A stretch of DNA of 43,924 nucleotides from UBA4644 sp034933145 (GTDB taxonomy: Bacteria > Bacillota > Clostridia > Oscillospirales > Butyricicoccaceae), in assembly GCA_034933145.1 (NCBI GenBank), contig JAYFOA010000082.1:1-43924 (forward strand), read 5' to 3'. Below are positions 17,871 through 26,323 of the stretch, piece by piece. The translations under genes were made by a program, and so were the position numbers. The notes beneath the pieces are model-generated. The model worked only from the letters and a program-made list of their open reading frames with translations, was not told where the DNA came from and did no database searches. Position 1 is the stretch's first letter; each line of letters starts with the position of its first letter.

Positions 17871-18113
17871 TTGTTTATGACATTTATTGTTTTACTATAA
17901 TATATAATCGATTAAAAAGAAAGAAAAAATAAAGTTACGACCTTTTTGGATAATATTCAATATGTGCAGGGTATTCATATCCGCTCCCGGACGTAAGTAG
18001 CTGGCGGCATCAACCCTGTTGGCGGTGGCCGGGAATTGCTTCTCGCCATGGTGGGAAAATCAGACCTCTATATATGCAGAAGGCACAGGATACGATCGTA
18101 TCCTGTGCTTTTT
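17871..18113 (+). ncRNA. Candidate orphan structured transcript with terminator
   Basis: The 397-base gap between the GGDEF gene (start 17731) and pstA (end 18148) holds a perfect TATAAT at 17896-17901, a weak TTGTTT -35 (17871-17876, spacing 19), a GC-rich block at 17980-18060 with several self-complementary arms (CCCGG 17986.../CCGGG 18029...; a TCTCGCC/GGTGGGA pair near 18041-18056) and a strong terminator at 18083-18113. No reading frame with a ribosome site fits. A transcript of about 200 bases is implied. I do not recognise an Rfam family; 6S RNA or a riboswitch without its gene are possibilities. The other part of the gap (17740-17860) shows only a small AAAACCG/CGGTTTT hairpin in the GGDEF leader. 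Confidence 0.35.
18083..18113 (+). terminator. Rho-independent terminator at the pstA/orphan RNA border
   Basis: A perfect 26-base palindrome (18083-18108; arms start GCACAGGATACGA) followed by TTTTTT on the plus strand. On the minus strand, where pstA ends at 18148, the U-run is poor (CCTTCT), so it serves plus-strand transcription best but may also end the pst operon. Confidence 0.75.
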
Positions 18114-18147
18114 TATGCGGATCTCCGGGTTTTCTTCGGATGCGAGT

Positions 18148-19047
18148 CTATTTCAGACCGCCGGTTTTGCTATTGAGTCGGCGGGTCAGAATCCTGGCAA
18201 GCAGGCTGAAGCTGAGTACCATAATGACCAGTACTGCCGCGGAGAAATTGGCGATTTCCGTCGAATTGGGATTCAGACTTCCCTCCGTCCGCAGTACCCA
18301 GATATGGAGTGAAAGGGTCTCTCCTGGGCGGAAGGGATTCAGTGGGCAGGTGGGAGAAGTCAGATCCCAATTGGACCAGTTGATGATGGTGCTTTGCCCG
18401 GCAGTATAGAGAAGTGCGGCTGCCTCGCCGAAACCGCGGCCGGCTGCAAGGATGACGCCGGTGACAATGCGGGGGAAGCAGGCCGGCAGCATTACCCGAT
18501 AAATGGTCCGCCAATGGGAGGCGCCTAATGCCATGCTGCTTTCCTTATATCCGCTGGGAAGCGCAAGAAGCGCATCTTCCGTTGTGGTCGCAACCAGCGG
18601 GAGGCTCAGGATTGAAACCGCCATAGCGCCGGCCATCAGGTTCCATTTTGCCCCGGTCATCAGGATGAATACGAGATATCCGAAAAGGCCAACCACGATG
18701 GAGGGCAGGGATGAGAGTGATTCGATGCACACGCGGAGGAATGCATTCAGTCGTCCTCGTTTGGCGTATTCCGCCATATAGATGCCCGCTCCGACCCCCA
18801 GCGGAACACTGACGATCAGCGATAGAAATACCAAATATATAGTATTAAAAAATTGATTTCCGATGCCGCTGCGGTCAAACCGCAAAAATGTCGGGGAAAA
18901 GTCAAGGAGCCCTTTTCCGATAATATACCCTGCCAGCAGAAGAAGCAGCAGAAGAAAGAACCCGCTGGCGGCATAAAAGACGCCTGTCATTGCTTTGTCC
19001 CGGGCTCTGGCTCTTGCCAGAAGCTTATCCGTTCGACTACTGTGCAT
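18148..19047 (-). CDS. pstA: Phosphate ABC transporter permease PstA
   Basis: 299 residues from the ATG at 19047, with AAGGGGAAGAAG upstream; the frame is open further but lies inside pstC. Six membrane helices are visible (first at about 20-42). The binding-protein-dependent permease signature is clear: the EAA-type loop reads SMALGASHWRTIYRVMLPA and continues to GRGFGEAAALLYTAG. Its start overlaps the end of pstC by 11 bases, showing translational coupling. PstA pairs with PstC to form the channel for phosphate handed over by PstS. The gene that normally follows, pstB (ATPase), is not here; a terminator-like hairpin and then the GGDEF gene follow. Confidence 0.9.
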   Translation of the reverse strand: MHSSRTDKLLARARARDKAMTGVFYAASGFFLLLLLLLAGYIIGKGLLDFSPTFLRFDRSGIGNQFFNTIYLVFLSLIVSVPLGVGAGIYMAEYAKRGRLNAFLRVCIESLSSLPSIVVGLFGYLVFILMTGAKWNLMAGAMAVSILSLPLVATTTEDALLALPSGYKESSMALGASHWRTIYRVMLPACFPRIVTGVILAAGRGFGEAAALLYTAGQSTIINWSNWDLTSPTCPLNPFRPGETLSLHIWVLRTEGSLNPNSTEIANFSAAVLVIMVLSFSLLARILTRRLNSKTGGLK

Positions 19048-19984
19048 GATACTTCTTCCCCTTTCCGGAGATAGCGTGAATAATGAATATAAACAGCATG
19101 GAGATAAGGAACAACAGCAGAGCCATGGTCCAGAGGGCCAGGTTGTGCTCCCCGCCATCGGCGGAATTGCCCATGTCTGCGGCGATAGCTGTTGTCAGGT
19201 TGCTGGTCGGGTAAAGCAGACTTTGGGGAAAAGCCCTCGTTTTGCCGATCACCATAGCTACCGCCAGTGCCTCGCCAAAAGCTCGCGCCAAGCCTAAAAC
19301 GACGCCGGTGATAATTCCCGGGCCCGCGGCGGGAACCATTACATGCGATATGACCTGCCAACGGGTGGCCCCCAGGCCGTAGGCGGCATCGCGGTAGTCG
19401 GATGATACGCTCCGGATAGCGTCTGCCGCGACCGTCGTGATCGTTGGAAAAATCATGACGGCCAGTACGATGGCTGCCGCAAGAACGGAATAGCCGCCCA
19501 TCGGTGCATGGAATACGTCGCGAACTACCGGTACCAGGACGGTAAGTCCGATCCATCCGTATACAACGGATGGAATCCCCACATAAATTTCGACGGCCGG
19601 CTGGAACAGACGCGTTCCCAGGTTTGGGGAAATCTCTGTCATAAAGATCGCCACGGCAAGGCTGAACGGCGTCACCAGGAGCAGGGCAAGCCCACAGGTC
19701 AGAAGAGAGCCGAAAATATAGATTGCCGCCCCGACCGATCCGCCGCCTTCGGTGGCGCTGTCCATAGGCGCCCACTGAGAAGAAAACAGGAATTCCCATA
19801 CCGTATGGTGGAATTTTGAAAATGTTCCCGTCCCTTTTACAACGAGAAACAGGCCTATGGAAAGCGTCAGCAGGATAATCAGCAGACCGCAGGCTGTGAC
19901 GACTCCACGCCAGAACTTTTCTCCTTTGCGTCTGCGTGGTGCCATTTGATGGATCGGTATACCTGCTCCCTTTATAGATGACAC
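19037..19984 (-). CDS. pstC: Phosphate ABC transporter permease PstC
   Basis: 315 residues from a GTG at 19984. An ATG two codons earlier (19990) is separated by only one base from the AGAAGG site, while the GTG has seven-base spacing, so GTG is preferred. Basic N-terminus (APRRRKGEKFWRG), then about six membrane helices and the EAA loop AAYGLGATRWQVISHVMVPA followed by LARAFGEALAVAMVIG, typical of PstC. The extracellular loop after helix 1 carries the EFLFSSQWAP segment common to PstC. It is coupled to pstA by an 11-base overlap and separated from pstS by a hairpin-bearing spacer. Confidence 0.9.
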   Translation of the reverse strand: MSSIKGAGIPIHQMAPRRRKGEKFWRGVVTACGLLIILLTLSIGLFLVVKGTGTFSKFHHTVWEFLFSSQWAPMDSATEGGGSVGAAIYIFGSLLTCGLALLLVTPFSLAVAIFMTEISPNLGTRLFQPAVEIYVGIPSVVYGWIGLTVLVPVVRDVFHAPMGGYSVLAAAIVLAVMIFPTITTVAADAIRSVSSDYRDAAYGLGATRWQVISHVMVPAAGPGIITGVVLGLARAFGEALAVAMVIGKTRAFPQSLLYPTSNLTTAIAADMGNSADGGEHNLALWTMALLLFLISMLFIFIIHAISGKGKKYHAQ

Positions 19985-20010
19985 GATCATACCTTCTTTC
20001 TGCGTACGAG

Positions 20011-20041
20011 TACCGGGCAGGCCGCTCCGGCCTGCTCGGTA
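20011..20041 (-). promoter_or_regulatory. Intercistronic stem-loop between pstS and pstC
   Basis: A 14-bp stem with one mismatch or wobble (arms begin TACCGGGCAGG at 20011 and CGGCCTGC at 20028) and a 3-base loop lies between the pstS stop (20078) and the pstC start. There is no U-run on the minus strand, so it is not a simple terminator. Such hairpins often protect the upstream mRNA from 3' decay and allow more binding protein than permease. Confidence 0.6.
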
Positions 20042-20077
20042 TTCTTTTGACTGCGATGTCCTCCGGAGCATCCTTAT

Positions 20078-21775
20078 TTACTTATTATGGCTTTCGATCG
20101 CCGCGGAAGACATCTGGGAGGAAGCTCCGTAACCGAGCGATTCGATATTGGAGGCGAACTCATCACTCATCATGTAGCTGATAAACGCCTGCGCGGCTGT
20201 GCTGCCTTCACCCTTGGTGTACATGTGCTCATAGCCCCAGACAAGATAGGTGCCGTTGTAGGTGTTTTCCAATGAAGGGGCAACTCCGTCGATAGACACG
20301 GCTTTTACTTTGTCATTATTGACGAGATAAGAGAGAGCCACATAGCCGATAGCGCCCGGGTTGTTCTGGACGGTCTCCAGCAGGGTGCCCGAATCGTCAG
20401 TTTCCAGCGCAGCGTTGGAGGCTTCCTCGGCGCCGTTGAGTGCCCAGGTTTTGAACAGGGCGCGGGTGCCGGAGGAGGCGGGACGGGTAACCAACAGGAT
20501 ATCGAGGTCAGGGCCGCCGACATCCTTCCAGTTGGTAATTTTTGCGGTGAAGATGTCGATCAGCTGCTGCGAGGTAAGATTATCGACGGTCAGGGAAGTG
20601 TTGACAACAGGGGCCATGGTGATGGTGCAGACCTTGTGGTCGGTCAAACCGGCGGCAGCAGTGGCATCCAGCTTTTCTTCGGCAAAGACATCGGAGTTGC
20701 CGATATCGACGGATTCTTCTGCAACCTGCTTGAGGCCGGTGCCGGATCCGCCGCCGTTCACCACGACGGAGCAGTCTTTATTCTTATCCATAAATGAGTC
20801 GGCGGCGGCCTGCGCGAGGGGCAGCAGCGCGGAAGAGCCGGAAGCCGTGACGGTACCGGAAACCGCGGGCGTATCGCTTGCAGCAGGTGCACCGTTTTCA
20901 TGGGCCGCGACCGCTTCGGCGGACATTTTGGAGGAAACGCCGTAACCGAGGGATTCGATGCTGGCGGCGAACTCTTCACCCATCATATAGCTGATGAACG
21001 CCTTCGCAGCTGTGCTGCCTTCACCTTTGGTGTACATGTGCTCATAGCCCCAGACAAGATAGGTGCCGTTGTAGGTGTTTTCCAGCGTGGGTGCGACGCC
21101 GTCGACAGACACGGCTTTTACTTTGTCGTTGCTGACAAGATAGGAGAGGGCCACATAGCCGATGGCGCCCGGGTTGTTCTGGACAGTTTCCAGCAGGGTG
21201 CCGGAATCGTCAGTTTCCAGCGCGGCATTGGAGGCTTCCTCAGCACCGTTGAGTGCCCAGGTTTTGAACAGGGCGCGGGTGCCGGAGGAGGCGGGACGGG
21301 TGACCAACAGGATATCGAGGTCAGGGCCGCCGACGTCTTTCCAGTTGGCAATTTTTCCGGTGAAAATATCAATCAGTTGCTGTGAGGTAAGGCTGTCGAC
21401 GGTCAGGGAAGTGTTGACAACAGGGGCCATGGTGATGGTGCAGACCTTGTGGTCGGTCAAACCGGCGGCAGCAGTGGCGTCCAGCTTTTCCTCGGCAAAG
21501 ACATCGGAGTTGCCGATATCGACGGATCCTTCTGCAACCTGCTTGAGGCCGGTGCCGGATCCGCCGCCATTCACCACGACGGAGCAGTCCTTATTCTTCT
21601 CCATAAATGAGTCGGCAGCAGCCTGTGCGAGGGGAAGCAGCGCGGAGGAACCGGAAGCTGTGACTGTGCCGGAAATACCCGTCTGGCCGGCGTCGGTGCC
21701 AGCAGGCGCCTTACTGCAGGCGGCAAGGCTTATGCAGACGGCCATACTGAGCAGCAGTGCAATTGTTTTCTTCAT
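20078..21775 (-). CDS. pstS: Tandem-fused phosphate-binding lipoprotein (PstS-PstS)
   Basis: 565 residues, about twice the usual PstS length. Signal peptide with lipobox LAAC (Cys20), so it is a membrane-anchored lipoprotein. Two complete PstS domains follow: residues about 34-292 and 305-565, offset by exactly 271 residues (813 bases), joined by a short Ala/Pro/Gly linker. Roughly nine of ten residues are identical. Both copies keep the phosphate-binding segments: ASGSSAL, GGGSGTG, GNSD and RPASSGT (residues 160-166 and 431-437). Both should therefore bind phosphate and feed PstC/PstA. The frame is continuous, so this is a real fusion in the sequence given, although an assembly artefact at a repeat cannot be excluded by eye. 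GAGAGG precedes the ATG. Confidence 0.9.
   Translation of the reverse strand: MKKTIALLLSMAVCISLAACSKAPAGTDAGQTGISGTVTASGSSALLPLAQAAADSFMEKNKDCSVVVNGGGSGTGLKQVAEGSVDIGNSDVFAEEKLDATAAAGLTDHKVCTITMAPVVNTSLTVDSLTSQQLIDIFTGKIANWKDVGGPDLDILLVTRPASSGTRALFKTWALNGAEEASNAALETDDSGTLLETVQNNPGAIGYVALSYLVSNDKVKAVSVDGVAPTLENTYNGTYLVWGYEHMYTKGEGSTAAKAFISYMMGEEFAASIESLGYGVSSKMSAEAVAAHENGAPAASDTPAVSGTVTASGSSALLPLAQAAADSFMDKNKDCSVVVNGGGSGTGLKQVAEESVDIGNSDVFAEEKLDATAAAGLTDHKVCTITMAPVVNTSLTVDNLTSQQLIDIFTAKITNWKDVGGPDLDILLVTRPASSGTRALFKTWALNGAEEASNAALETDDSGTLLETVQNNPGAIGYVALSYLVNNDKVKAVSIDGVAPSLENTYNGTYLVWGYEHMYTKGEGSTAAQAFISYMMSDEFASNIESLGYGASSQMSSAAIESHNK
20081..21676 (-). repeat. Direct duplication of the PstS domain coding sequence
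   Basis: Two head-to-tail DNA copies, 20081-20863 and about 20900-21676, at a constant offset of 813 bases. Many long blocks are identical at DNA level, for example around 20221 and 21034. Differences are scattered, with extra divergence in the last dozen codons. This suggests recent duplication or continuing gene conversion. Confidence 0.9.
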
Positions 21776-21829
21776 GTTTCCAACCTCTCTTACATGATGT
21801 TTTGTTTATGTTCGTTTTTCTACGCATTT

Positions 21830-21895
21830 ATTATGGCACAAGAAAAGCGTTCTTTCCCTGCGCCTTTCGTAATGATTATGTTAAATGTAAGTAAA
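21830..21895 (-). promoter_or_regulatory. Candidate pst promoter with Pho-box-like repeats
   Basis: On the minus strand a CATAAT -10 box (21835-21830) has no recognisable -35. About 45 bases further upstream, TTTACT and TTTAACA (21895-21879) recur at about one helical turn, resembling PhoP-box half sites (TTAACA type). A weak -35 with upstream half sites is what an activated Pho promoter would show. No PhoP/PhoR pair can be identified with certainty in the window. Confidence 0.3.
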
Positions 21896-21950
21896 GTCTT
21901 GCTGCGGCCCGGCCTGTGTTTCCGCCGAGAAAAGCGGGGATTGGTTTGCA

Positions 21951-21997
21951 AAAAAACAGGCCTCCGTTTTCGAAAAACGAAACGGAGACTTGTTTTG
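21951..21997 (-). terminator. Terminator of the SLH-hydrolase gene
   Basis: On the minus strand a stem with core CTCCGTTT/AAACGGAG and a CGTTTTTCG loop region is followed by seven T residues (21956-21950). It lies 46 bases after the stop codon at 22043 and separates this gene from the pst promoter. Confidence 0.75.
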
Positions 21998-22042
21998 GAT
22001 ATTTCGGTATCGGCTATGGACGGATGTCCGGCTTGGCTGCTT

Positions 22043-25000
22043 TCAGGGGCAGAGGAATGCTTCCACCCGGACGGCCGCATTTTCACGAAGATTGTAATAA
22101 TAGAACGGATAATCAAAGCTGTGGAATACGCCTTTTCCAAACACCGGATTTCCCGGCGCCCAGGTATCCACATCCACGATGCTGCAAATAAGCGCGCCTT
22201 TTTCGCTGTCCACGGTTGCGTCCGCAAAGTTCATGAAACATTTGATTTCTCCGTTTTCGTCGAGGACCACCGAGCCATCCGGATGAAGCAGGATAGAGCC
22301 CAGATTTTTTTCCGCGCCTGCCGTCGTGCAGTCCCGTGTCCATGTGATCGGGTTGATAACCAGCGCACCTTTTTGAATGACCGGGTTTGTTCCATCGGCG
22401 GTCGATGGCGCCTGCGTATTATAGGAAATAATGACGCCCGTATCGTCGGCGCTTTCGGCAAACTTAAGATGCGGGTTTGCTGCCAGATAATCTTCCGTGA
22501 CCGAGTACCCGATCACATAGGCAGCGATCATCCGCTCATAGACGTCTGGATGTTCCTCCATATACTCCGAAAGCAGATACAGCAGCATGTTGGAACCCAG
22601 CGAATGACCTGCGAGGATAAACGGGCGCCCATTGTTGTAATGCTCAATATAATAATCGAACGCTGAAAATACGTCTTCTTTGGTAACGCCGCAGAGCAAT
22701 TGATCCTTGTCTTCCTCGGAAAGCGATAGACTGGTTACTGCATCCGGCTGCCGGTAATACGGTGCGTAGATGTTGCCGACCGTAGAGAACGCTGTCGCCT
22801 GGCGGTTATACGCAGACGCTGCGTTGGTCCGCATGAGCGGATTGTCTATTCCGCATACGACCGGATCGTCCGGTGAAAACCTGTAATACGCCGTTGGGCA
22901 AAGATAAAACACATCGACATCATACTCGGCCGTTTCCGGAAGAGACAGCCAGTTAGCGGCCGAGGAATAATCGGTTACCACAGCCTCCGGTGCTGATTTC
23001 GCCTCATCGATCAGTCCTGATTTGACCAGAAGCCGCTGGACGATGACCGCCGTTTCTGCGCGGGTGATGGCATCCTGCGGCGCCAGCGTACCATCTTTTC
23101 CGGTGATGATGCCTGCCTTGAGACAGGCTGCGGCGCCGGAAGCAGCATACGCCGAAACTTCCGCCGCATCAGGATACTCCGCCAGCAGGGACGCGATTTC
23201 ATCGTCAGAAAGTCCGGCATCCAGCCCTGTAATATTCATCGCTCTTGCAACGACGGTCATGGCCTGCTCGCGCGTGATCTTGTCGGACGGCCCGAACGAA
23301 CCGCCCGGGTAACCGGACATCAATCCGTACGATGCTGCCGTTTCAATCGAACCGCAGCACCAGTCCGAATCCGATACGTCGCTGAACGTATTTTCGCCGA
23401 CGCCATCCGGAAGACCCAGCACCCGCACGATGATTGTCGCGAACTCAGCCCGGGTAATGCTCTCGTCCGGCTCAAACGTATTATCGGGATATCCGCTTAT
23501 AATTTCTCGCGAAGCCATATCGCTAATCGCCGTTTCCGCCCAATTCCCATCTGCATCCGCAAAGGAAACAGGGTTATAAATCAGCGCATATACGCTGTTG
23601 GTCAGACTGTTAATCACCGCATAATAAACGCCGTCAATTTTGGTGATGTAGGTCGGTACATGGCGGACTGTTTTGCCAGACTCGACGACGACGGCCGTCG
23701 TAATCTTTTCAGGGTCGACGCCGTCGGGAATGGCAATGGTGCGCTCCACATAGGAACTGAAGCTGTCAACTTCGACACTCTGCCCGCCGCAGGAACAGGT
23801 AACGGTAAATTCCACAGCCGGTACCATAATTGAAAATCCGCCGTCCTCAGCAGCATTTTCGATAATAGCCGCTGTTTCGTCCGAAGGTGCTCCCATGGCT
23901 ATCGTTATCTCAATTTCTGAGGTGTCCGCCCCAAGCTGCCCGGCAATCGAGTCAAGATCGATTTCAGACGCGGGCAGCGTATAAGTCCCGTATTCCGTCC
24001 GTATTTCAAGGATATCAGAGCTGTCGGCCATCATCTTAATACTGTCGCCACTTAAAGTAACGGAAACGGTATCACAATCGGTCGTGACCGGGATGGTGAC
24101 GGTTGCGTTTTCCCCGGCGCTGTCCAGCGCGTTTTCAAGCCTGCCCGAATCTATCGAAACCCGCGTTGTCGAACTGCCGTTTTCGGTCGTTGTTTTTGTG
24201 TTGACCGTACTGTATTTTTCACCGTTCACTATTAGACTGACCGAACTTGTATTTGTGCTTCCGCTATCGAATGAAAAACTTGTATCAGCTGAATCTACCT
24301 GCAGCGTTAAGCTTGCATTAGCTGTTGCTGTTGACGAGTCCGTTACTGTTACCGATACGCTGTATGAACCGGCAGTTGTCGGTGTGCCGCTTATTTGACC
24401 GGTACTGCTGTTAATACTTAGTCCATCCGGCAAACCTGAAGCGCTCCATGAATATGGAGTTGTTCCACCAGTGGCCGCAAGTGTCGCACTGTAGCTCGTC
24501 CCTGCTGTTCCGGACGAGAGACTGCTTGTTGTTATTGTCAGGGGATCTGTGGCCTGAACAGTTGATGCCAGAATAGCCCAAGAAGCAACAGCGACAAACG
24601 TATCGTCACCATACGCTATTCCTTCTATATAAGACCTATAAGAAGTCTGATTTGGCCACGCTGACCACGTGGCACAATCTGCTGATGTCAGAATAGTCCC
24701 ATGAACATCAACAGCTACAAACATGCTGTCGACATATGTTACGTAACAATAATGAGTCGTATCAGGAGTCGGAGCTGACCATGAAGTACCGTCTGTTGAC
24801 GTCAGAATAGGCCCCTCACCATAACCAACAACCGCAGCAAACCTGCTGTTTCCATATGTTACGTTATTTAAATAATTAGTCGTACCGGAAGTCTGAGCTG
24901 ACCATGAGGCACCATCTGTTGACGTCAGAATAGTCCCTGCTTCACCAACCGCAACAAACATACTGTTTCCGTATGTTACGTTATTTAAATAATTAGTCGT

Positions 25001-26323
25001 ACCGGAAGTTTGCGCTGACCATGAGGTTCCATCAGACGACGTCAGAATAGTTCCTGCTTCACCAACCGCAACAAACATATTGTTTCCATATGTTACGTCA
25101 TATAACTCATTAGTCGTACCGGAAGTCTGAGCTGACCATGAGGCACCATCTGTTGACGTCAGAATAGTCCCTTCTTCACCAACAGCAACAAACTTACCAT
25201 CAGCATACGTTATTCCGTTTATATAATTAGCCGTACCGGAAGTCTGAGCCGACCATGAGGCACCATCTATTGACGTCAGAATAGTCCCCTCATCATAGCC
25301 AACCGCAACAAACATGCTGTTTCCATATGTTATGTCACACAAATCATAATACGTATCGGAAGTCTGCGTTGACCATGTGGCACCATCTGATGACGTCAGA
25401 ATAGTCCCTGAATAACCAACAGCGACAAACATACCATCCGCATACGTTATATCTAATAAGCGCATAGTCGTACCGGAAGTCTGCGTTGACCATGTGGCAC
25501 CATCTGACGACGTCATAACTTTTCCACTATAACCAACGACAACAAACATATCACAACCATACGTTATGCCGCAAAAAAATTGAGTGGTATCAGAAGTCTG
25601 AGATACCCATGTAATTCCATCAGCCGACGTCATAATAAGCTCGTTATAACCAACAGCAACAAACTTACCATCCGCATACGTTATTGTTTGAAATATATAA
25701 ATCGTACCGGAAGTCTGCGCTGACCATGTGGTTCCATTTTCTGACGTCAGAATAGTTCCTGCTTCACCAACCGCAACAAACATGCTGTTTCCATATGTTA
25801 CGTCATATAAAATAATAGTCGTACCGGAAGTCTGAGTTGTCCATGAGGCGCCATCTGCTGACGTCAGAATAGCCCCATATTCACCAACAGCAACAAACAT
25901 ACTATCAGAATACGTTATTCCGCATAAACTATTAGTCGTACCGGAAGTCTGGGCTGACCAGGTTATCCCATCTGCTGACGTCAAAATAGTCCCTGAGGAA
26001 CCAACCGCAACAAACAAACCATCCGCATACGTTATTCCATTTAAAGAATTAGCCGCACCGCAATTCTGAGCTGACCAAGCGGTCCCGTCTGTTGACGTCA
26101 GAATAGTCCCTAAATAACCAACAGCAACAAACATGCCGTTGCCATATGTTACAGAAGTAAGTTCGTTTCCTTGTGGAAGAGGACTTATCCATTCCCATCT
26201 GCCAAGCGAAGTTGATGCTTTCTCCGCATAGGCAGGAGTCTGGAATAACGGCTGAATCAGCATACAATTGATCAAAAAGAATACGAACAGCCGAACAACA
26301 GATCTTTTTCTTTTCCCCGCCAT
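22043..26323 (-). CDS. Secreted propeller-repeat/SLH protein with C-terminal DUF3089 hydrolase
   Basis: 1426 residues from the ATG at 26323 with GGAGG upstream; the longer frame runs back through the preceding terminator and is rejected. Order (approximate): basic N-terminus and signal peptide cleaved after AYA (33); 14 repeats of about 42 residues (52-590) with the pattern YGNSMFVAVGxxGTILTSxDG, probably beta-propeller blades; a putative Ig (He_PIG) domain 590-680; a beta-rich domain to about 915; three SLH domains about 918-1100; then an alpha/beta hydrolase of the DUF3089 type 1115-1426. The hydrolase has GHSLGS with Ser1241 as nucleophile, an upstream DVFYLCPTAYY and IYAPYYRQ, and a late VDVDTWAPG and FHSFDYPFYYYN that can supply Asp and His. 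It is probably a cell-wall-displayed esterase or lipase-like enzyme; substrate unknown. Confidence 0.85.
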   Translation of the reverse strand: MAGKRKRSVVRLFVFFLINCMLIQPLFQTPAYAEKASTSLGRWEWISPLPQGNELTSVTYGNGMFVAVGYLGTILTSTDGTAWSAQNCGAANSLNGITYADGLFVAVGSSGTILTSADGITWSAQTSGTTNSLCGITYSDSMFVAVGEYGAILTSADGASWTTQTSGTTIILYDVTYGNSMFVAVGEAGTILTSENGTTWSAQTSGTIYIFQTITYADGKFVAVGYNELIMTSADGITWVSQTSDTTQFFCGITYGCDMFVVVGYSGKVMTSSDGATWSTQTSGTTMRLLDITYADGMFVAVGYSGTILTSSDGATWSTQTSDTYYDLCDITYGNSMFVAVGYDEGTILTSIDGASWSAQTSGTANYINGITYADGKFVAVGEEGTILTSTDGASWSAQTSGTTNELYDVTYGNNMFVAVGEAGTILTSSDGTSWSAQTSGTTNYLNNVTYGNSMFVAVGEAGTILTSTDGASWSAQTSGTTNYLNNVTYGNSRFAAVVGYGEGPILTSTDGTSWSAPTPDTTHYCYVTYVDSMFVAVDVHGTILTSADCATWSAWPNQTSYRSYIEGIAYGDDTFVAVASWAILASTVQATDPLTITTSSLSSGTAGTSYSATLAATGGTTPYSWSASGLPDGLSINSSTGQISGTPTTAGSYSVSVTVTDSSTATANASLTLQVDSADTSFSFDSGSTNTSSVSLIVNGEKYSTVNTKTTTENGSSTTRVSIDSGRLENALDSAGENATVTIPVTTDCDTVSVTLSGDSIKMMADSSDILEIRTEYGTYTLPASEIDLDSIAGQLGADTSEIEITIAMGAPSDETAAIIENAAEDGGFSIMVPAVEFTVTCSCGGQSVEVDSFSSYVERTIAIPDGVDPEKITTAVVVESGKTVRHVPTYITKIDGVYYAVINSLTNSVYALIYNPVSFADADGNWAETAISDMASREIISGYPDNTFEPDESITRAEFATIIVRVLGLPDGVGENTFSDVSDSDWCCGSIETAASYGLMSGYPGGSFGPSDKITREQAMTVVARAMNITGLDAGLSDDEIASLLAEYPDAAEVSAYAASGAAACLKAGIITGKDGTLAPQDAITRAETAVIVQRLLVKSGLIDEAKSAPEAVVTDYSSAANWLSLPETAEYDVDVFYLCPTAYYRFSPDDPVVCGIDNPLMRTNAASAYNRQATAFSTVGNIYAPYYRQPDAVTSLSLSEEDKDQLLCGVTKEDVFSAFDYYIEHYNNGRPFILAGHSLGSNMLLYLLSEYMEEHPDVYERMIAAYVIGYSVTEDYLAANPHLKFAESADDTGVIISYNTQAPSTADGTNPVIQKGALVINPITWTRDCTTAGAEKNLGSILLHPDGSVVLDENGEIKCFMNFADATVDSEKGALICSIVDVDTWAPGNPVFGKGVFHSFDYPFYYYNLRENAAVRVEAFLCP
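24556..26175 (-). repeat. Fourteen near-identical 123-126-bp coding repeats
   Basis: The propeller segment is built of 14 units. On the plus strand each shows ACGTCA(G/A)AATAG-type and CCATATGTTACGT or CATACGTTAT-type blocks. Several neighbours are almost identical (for example the units near 24880-25080). Units alternate between a YGNSMF and a YADGKF type. Such an array can change copy number by recombination or replication slippage. Confidence 0.85.

Noticed and set aside
17961..18080. Known riboswitch (c-di-GMP, ZTP, molybdenum cofactor or fluoride type)
   Set aside because: Core conserved bases of these classes were not found by eye, and no gene follows the terminator; kept only as an unnamed RNA candidate.
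21794..22666. 290-codon open frame on the plus strand
   Set aside because: Antisense to the DUF3089 hydrolase and crosses its terminator; no domain.
24560..26150. Regular repeats resembling a CRISPR array
   Set aside because: The period is 123-126 bp, the whole unit is conserved rather than only a short repeat, and it is in frame with the propeller-type protein.
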